From Methylobacterium sp. C25 (lineage in GTDB: Bacteria; Pseudomonadota; Alphaproteobacteria; Rhizobiales; Beijerinckiaceae), in NCBI RefSeq assembly GCF_021352225.1, contig NZ_JAAUVI010000009.1, forward strand, positions 1 through 64,000: a stretch of 64,000 nucleotides of DNA. Direction: 5' to 3'. Below the pieces are notes generated by a model that was not told the origin of the DNA, ran no database searches, and saw only the letters and a list, made by a program, of their open reading frames with translations. Below, piece after piece: positions 60,314-64,000 of this stretch. The position numbers and the translations under genes are program-made. Within the stretch, counting starts at the first letter, position 1, and the number at the start of each line of letters is the position of its first letter.

Positions 60314-60381
60314 GCGCGAGCCTCCTTTCTCCGATCCATCGTCCCCGCTTCAGCCTGCAGGCCCGCGTCGACGATGAGGGG

Positions 60382-60411
60382 ATGCTAGGCCCCGATTCGG
60401 TGACTTGGCAA
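60382..60411 (-). promoter_or_regulatory. candidate housekeeping promoter
   Basis: On the minus strand TTGCCA and TAGCAT are separated by 18 bp. Transcription starting near 60375 would include the short frame at 60230-60313 and the hairpin at 60097. The motif match is moderate. Confidence 0.35.
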
Positions 60412-60464
60412 GCGTAGCCGGCGAGAGATTTCCGATCGTCACCGGCACCGCATGTGCATGGATA

Positions 60465-60498
60465 ACAAAAAGGCACCCTCCATTCGAAGGATGCCTTT
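60465..60498 (-). terminator. terminator after the small conserved gene
   Basis: Read on the minus strand, GGCATCCTTC and GGAGGGTGCC form a stem over GAAT with G-U pairs, followed by TTTTT. It closes the gene at 60521. Confidence 0.7.
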
Positions 60499-60520
60499 CG
60501 CTGCTATGCACGCGTCCGAG

Positions 60521-60703
60521 CTACGAGATCAGGTCGAGCTTCGACGTCTTGATGCCGCCGGCACGAAGCTGGGTCGGCAGGGATGCGAAATCCGGGTAGC
60601 CGGCCTCGCGCGCCATCGCATCGAGCGCCGTCTTCTCGCTCTCGGCGCTGCCGGTCCACAGAATGGCACCGCTGGTCTTCTTCTTGATCTGGAAAATGCT
60701 CAT
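60521..60703 (-). CDS. small conserved-type hypothetical protein
   Basis: This 60-residue protein reads MSIFQIKKKTSGAILW, then SESEKTALDAMAREAGYPDF and ends in KTSKLDLIS. It has no Cys, signal or membrane segment, and codon composition is coding-like. It has its own terminator, so it is a separate unit. The start is the first Met of the compact domain; the longer frame to 60778 is not preferred. A weak EcfG-like element (GCAAC-N16-CGTT) stands upstream. Confidence 0.65.
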   Translation of the reverse strand: MSIFQIKKKTSGAILWTGSAESEKTALDAMAREAGYPDFASLPTQLRAGGIKTSKLDLIS

Positions 60704-60917
60704 CGCGCACCGTCCGGATGGATTTTGTATTGGATCGTCCAACGTGCGACGCTTCGTCGAGTTGCACAGCAACATCACGATGATGGGAGAAATATCCGGT
60801 CCGTCGTGATAGCGTCATGGATACGTCCAGCCTCGACACGGTCACGCCTTGAAAAGGCCGGCCTGGGACGGGACGAGGGGCACGAGCGATACCGCGCCTG
60901 CGAGCTAAAGCGTGTCC

Positions 60918-62111
60918 ATGACCCAGATCCGTTTTCACAGCCTGCTGACGGCGGCCCTGTTGGCCTCCGGTTGCGCGCTCGCGGCCGAGCCGGCCGCGGT
61001 TCCGGATCCGGCCACGCTGCTTCCCGCCGTGAGCGTGGTGCCGGCCCAGACCCGCGAGATCGTCGAACAGGCCGTCGTGACCGGCACGCTGGTGCCGCGC
61101 GACGAAATTCTGGTCGCGCCTGAGGTCGAGGGACTGCGCATCACCGATCTCCTGGTCGAGGAGGGTGACCGGGTGGCCAAGGGCCAGGTGCTCGCGCGTC
61201 TGTCCACCGAGATGATCGAGACGCAGGAGGCTTCGAATAAGGCGGCGATCGCACGCGCCGAGGCCGCCATCGTCCAGGCGAGCAGCCAGATCACGCAAGC
61301 GGAGGCGGCCAATCTCGAGGCCAAGCAGGCTCTGGAGCGCGCACAGGCACTCGTGAAGACCGGCAATGCCACCGCCGTGACGCTCGAGCAGCGCGTCTCC
61401 ACCGCGCAAGGAGCGGAGGGCAAGCTCGCATCGGCCAAGGGAGGCCTCGATGCCGCCAAGGCCGACCTCGCTACTGCCAAGGCGCAGGCCAACGAGATCG
61501 CTCTGCGGCGGGCTCGGACCGCGATCCGCGCGCCCGAGGGCGGCATCATCAATCGCCGCACCGCGCGCATCGGAGCCACCGCGACGGCGGTCGGCGAGCC
61601 GCTGTTCCGCCTGATCGCCCGCGGCGAGATCGAGCTGGAGGGCGACGTTCCCGAGACGGCCCTGCCGCGCCTCAAGGAGGGCAACCCGGCTCGCCTCGAC
61701 ATCGACGAGACCCGCACCCTCGATGGCCGCGTGCGCCGGATCTATCCGGAAGTCGACCGCATGACGCGGCTCGGTAAGGTCCGCATCTCCCTGAGCCCCG
61801 ATCCGGCGCTGCACATCGGCGCCTTCGCCCGCGGCAAGGTCGAGGTCGCGCGCCGAACGGGCGTCGCCGTACCGCTCGCCGCCGTGCTCTACACGGCTGA
61901 CGGCACCGCGAGCGTGCTCGTCGCCAAGGATGGGCAGGTCCGCGCCCGTACCGTCGCGACAGGTCTTTCGGCAGAAGGTTTCACCGAGCTGAGCTCGGGT
62001 GTCTCGAACGGCGAGTTCGTGGTCGCACGCGCCGGCTCTTTCCTACGTGACGGAGACCGGATCCGCGCCGTCCCACCGAAGGCCGATCAGGCCTCGGCCG
62101 AGACCCGCTGA
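60918..62111 (+). CDS. RND efflux membrane fusion protein
   Basis: This 397-residue periplasmic adaptor has a signal sequence (LLTAALLASGCALAAE). It then has a beta-barrel-like part, a coiled-coil hairpin of about 100 residues rich in Ala/Glu/Gln (KAAIARAEAAIVQASSQIT), the lipoyl-like halves and the C-terminal barrel. The permease gene follows after 11 bp. ATG 60918 is used, although a GTG at 60912 is in frame. It likely pairs with the RND permease to export toxic compounds. Confidence 0.92.
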   Translation: MTQIRFHSLLTAALLASGCALAAEPAAVPDPATLLPAVSVVPAQTREIVEQAVVTGTLVPRDEILVAPEVEGLRITDLLVEEGDRVAKGQVLARLSTEMIETQEASNKAAIARAEAAIVQASSQITQAEAANLEAKQALERAQALVKTGNATAVTLEQRVSTAQGAEGKLASAKGGLDAAKADLATAKAQANEIALRRARTAIRAPEGGIINRRTARIGATATAVGEPLFRLIARGEIELEGDVPETALPRLKEGNPARLDIDETRTLDGRVRRIYPEVDRMTRLGKVRISLSPDPALHIGAFARGKVEVARRTGVAVPLAAVLYTADGTASVLVAKDGQVRARTVATGLSAEGFTELSSGVSNGEFVVARAGSFLRDGDRIRAVPPKADQASAETR

Positions 62112-62122
62112 GGAGGCCGAAC

Positions 62123-64000
62123 ATGCGCCTCAACGTCTCCGCCTGGGCGATCCGAAAGCCGATCCCCTCGCTCGTCCTGTTCATGGTGCTGATGGTGCTC
62201 GGCCTCGTGAGCTTCCGCTCGCTGCCGATCACCCGGTTCCCCAACATCGACATCCCGATCGTCTCGGTGACGATCACCCAGTCCGGCGCCGCGCCGTCCG
62301 AGCTTCAGACCCAGGTCACGAAATGGGTCGAGGACGCGGTCTCCGGGGTGAAGGGCGTCAAGCACGTCATCTCGAACATCTCCGAGGGCATCTCGGCGAC
62401 CACCATCGAGTTCCGCCTGGAGGTGAACCAGGATCGCGCGGTCAACGACGTGAAGGAGGCGATCAACAAGATCCGCATCAACCTTCCGCGCACCATCGAC
62501 GAGCCGATCATCCAGCGCGTCGAGATCGCCGGCCTGCCGATCATGATCTACGGCGCCTCGGCGCCGGCCATGACACCCGAGGACCTGTCCTGGTACGTCG
62601 ACGATGTCGTGGCGCGCCAACTCCAGGGCGTGAAGGGCGTCGGCGGCGTCGAGCGCCTCGGCGGTGTGGCCCGCGAGATCCGCATCACCCTGAAGCCCGA
62701 CCGCCTGCTCGCCCTCGGCATCACCGCCGCCGACGTGAACAAGCAGGTCCGCATGACCTCCGCCGACATGGCGGGCGGGCGCGGCGAGCTGGCCGGCGGC
62801 GAGCAGTCGATCCGCCTGCTCGGTGGCTCGGCGAGCCTCGCCACCCTCGGCTCCACCTCGATCGTCGTTCCGGGCGGCCGCAAGGTGCAGCTCGACGAAC
62901 TGGCGACGTTGGTCGACAGCTTCGAGGAGCCGCGCACCTTCGCCCGCTTCAACGGCGAGCCGGTGGTTGCCTTCGCGATCTCGCGCGCCAACGGCGCCAG
63001 CGACGCGGAGGTCTCGGTCGCCGTGGCGAAGAAGATCGCCGAACTGCATGAGGCCAATCCCGGCGTGCATTTCGACGTGATCGACACCAGCGTCACCGGC
63101 ACGATCGGCAACTACCACTCCGCCATGATGGGCCTGATCGAGGGCGCGCTGCTCGCGGTGGTGGTGGTGTTCCTGTTCCTGCGCGACATGCGCGCGACGC
63201 TCATCGCGGCCATCGCCCTCCCGTTGTCGGTGCTGCCGACCTTCTGGGTGATGAGCGCGCTCGGCTTCTCGCTGAACGCGGTCAGCCTGCTCGCGATCAC
63301 CCTGGTGACCGGCATCCTGGTCGACGACGCCATCGTCGAGATCGAAAACATCGTTAGGCACATGCGGCTCGGCAAATCGCCGTTTCGGGCGGCGCTGGAG
63401 GCGGCCGACGAGATCGGCCTCGCCGTCATCGCCATCACCGCGACGATCATCGCGATCTTCGCGCCGGTCTCCTTCATGCCCGGCATTGCCGGCCAGTATT
63501 TCAAGCAGTTCGGCCTGACCATCGCCGCGGCCGTGTTCATGTCGCTGCTCGTGGCGCGGCTGATCACGCCGCTGCTTGCCGCCTACTTCCTGCGTGACCA
63601 CGGCCATGAGGAGAAGGAAGGCCCGATCCTGCGCGCCTATGCCCGCGTAGTCGCGTGGTCGGTACGCCACAAATACATCACGCTGGTGCTCGGGCTCGCC
63701 TGCTTCGCCGGCTCGATCCTATCCGCCGGCCTCCTGCCCGCTGGCTTCATCCCGGCCGAGGACGCGGCCCGGACCATGTTCGTGGTCGAGCTGCCGCCCG
63801 GCGCCCGGCTCGACGACACCAAGAAGGTCACCGACGGCATCGTCGAGACCATCCGGGCGATGCCCGAGGTGCGCTCGGTCTTCGTCGACGGCGGCCGCCA
63901 ATTGCCCGGCAAGAAGGAGGTCCGGCTCGCCAGCCTGACCATCAACCTGACGCCGAAGAACGAGCGCCACCTCTCCCAGAAGCAGATCGACCTGAAGGTC
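62123..64000 (+). CDS. RND efflux permease, HAE1-type (3' truncated by the window)
   Basis: The visible 626 codons, without a stop, encode the N-terminal half and more of an inner-membrane proton-driven pump. TM1 is near 12-30, followed by the first porter domain. TM4 has the proton-relay Asp pair in LVTGILVDDAIVEIENIVRHM, as in HAE1 pumps. GAGGAGG lies just upstream of the ATG, an excellent ribosome-binding site. It is coupled to the adaptor gene before it. The gene runs off the right edge; family members are about 1,030-1,060 residues. Confidence 0.93.
   Translation, partial: MRLNVSAWAIRKPIPSLVLFMVLMVLGLVSFRSLPITRFPNIDIPIVSVTITQSGAAPSELQTQVTKWVEDAVSGVKGVKHVISNISEGISATTIEFRLEVNQDRAVNDVKEAINKIRINLPRTIDEPIIQRVEIAGLPIMIYGASAPAMTPEDLSWYVDDVVARQLQGVKGVGGVERLGGVAREIRITLKPDRLLALGITAADVNKQVRMTSADMAGGRGELAGGEQSIRLLGGSASLATLGSTSIVVPGGRKVQLDELATLVDSFEEPRTFARFNGEPVVAFAISRANGASDAEVSVAVAKKIAELHEANPGVHFDVIDTSVTGTIGNYHSAMMGLIEGALLAVVVVFLFLRDMRATLIAAIALPLSVLPTFWVMSALGFSLNAVSLLAITLVTGILVDDAIVEIENIVRHMRLGKSPFRAALEAADEIGLAVIAITATIIAIFAPVSFMPGIAGQYFKQFGLTIAAAVFMSLLVARLITPLLAAYFLRDHGHEEKEGPILRAYARVVAWSVRHKYITLVLGLACFAGSILSAGLLPAGFIPAEDAARTMFVVELPPGARLDDTKKVTDGIVETIRAMPEVRSVFVDGGRQLPGKKEVRLASLTINLTPKNERHLSQKQIDLKV

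Noticed and set aside
62087..63670. A 527-residue antisense frame opposite the RND permease
   Set aside because: The translation is Asp/Gly/Arg/His-rich low-complexity sequence. The plus strand encodes a clear RND permease that merely lacks its stop in this window.

Overview
The window is a high-GC chromosomal segment of an alphaproteobacterium, most likely order Hyphomicrobiales (Rhizobiales), and Methylobacterium-like by gene content. That placement is inference. It rests on the order eno, ftsB, pdhA, lipoyl-pdhB, DUF5076, pdhC, lpd; a Rhizobiales-type suf operon with two desulfurases; a pdxH, DnaJ, fabI neighbourhood; TIGR02301, DUF6894 and DUF3606 proteins; a Pls/PosA-type peptide synthetase; and a perfect match to a sigma-EcfG general-stress promoter. 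No tRNA, rRNA, CRISPR array, transposase or phage gene was seen, so this is mostly core chromosome with small accessory patches.

Layout. 1-3233 (minus): ygfZ, tag, an HD hydrolase and a tyrosine phosphatase, then xseB and the first 48 codons of dxs. 3299-5392 (plus): dihydroorotase and a lower-GC orphan. 5473-8811 (minus): SDR, secreted protein, NUDIX and TIGR02301 genes in a tightly overlapping run, plus an orphan. 9167-14049: a CHASE3 chemoreceptor, a small lipoprotein, a TetR/SnoaL divergent pair with two operator-like palindromes, pirin and pdxH. 14140-19072: lipoprotein, DnaJ, fabI, MOSC, PPK2 and a histidine phosphatase. 19253-23341: a 1362-residue membrane-bound Pls/PosA NRPS. 25237-32656: the suf operon behind two tandem Irr/ICE-like palindromes, with a large palindromic repeat between sufD and sufS. 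32705-35903 (minus): a GGDEF protein, a DEAD-box helicase with a 19-bp hairpin upstream, and a small membrane protein. 36307-41861: outer-membrane barrel, YceI/cytochrome b561/YceI cassette, LysR regulator and DegP. 41965-43111: an ArsR/SDR pair with a 14-bp-arm inverted repeat. 43288-47850: aldo/keto reductase, secreted proteins, kdsA, a small stress-type protein and queF. 48092-56320: eno, ftsB and the complete pyruvate dehydrogenase operon. 56428-58008: a cluster of very small genes. 58066-59988: class II aldolase and moeA. 59989-60520: a gene-poor stretch with a candidate promoter, short ORF and terminator on the minus strand. 60521-64000: a small conserved gene and an RND efflux pair whose permease runs off the right edge.

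How the genes work together. The suf operon makes Fe-S clusters, with candidate iron control upstream; ygfZ, also tied to Fe-S proteins, lies elsewhere in the window. Enolase and the pyruvate dehydrogenase complex connect lower glycolysis to acetyl-CoA, which FabI-dependent fatty acid synthesis uses. The two divergent or tandem regulator/enzyme pairs (TetR/SnoaL and ArsR/SDR) carry visible palindromes that can be tested directly. The most unusual items are the Pls/PosA synthetase, the leader-like RNA region upstream of moeA, the hairpin ahead of the helicase, the tandem iron-box-like palindromes, and a near-identical lipoyl-coding tract shared by pdhB and pdhC.
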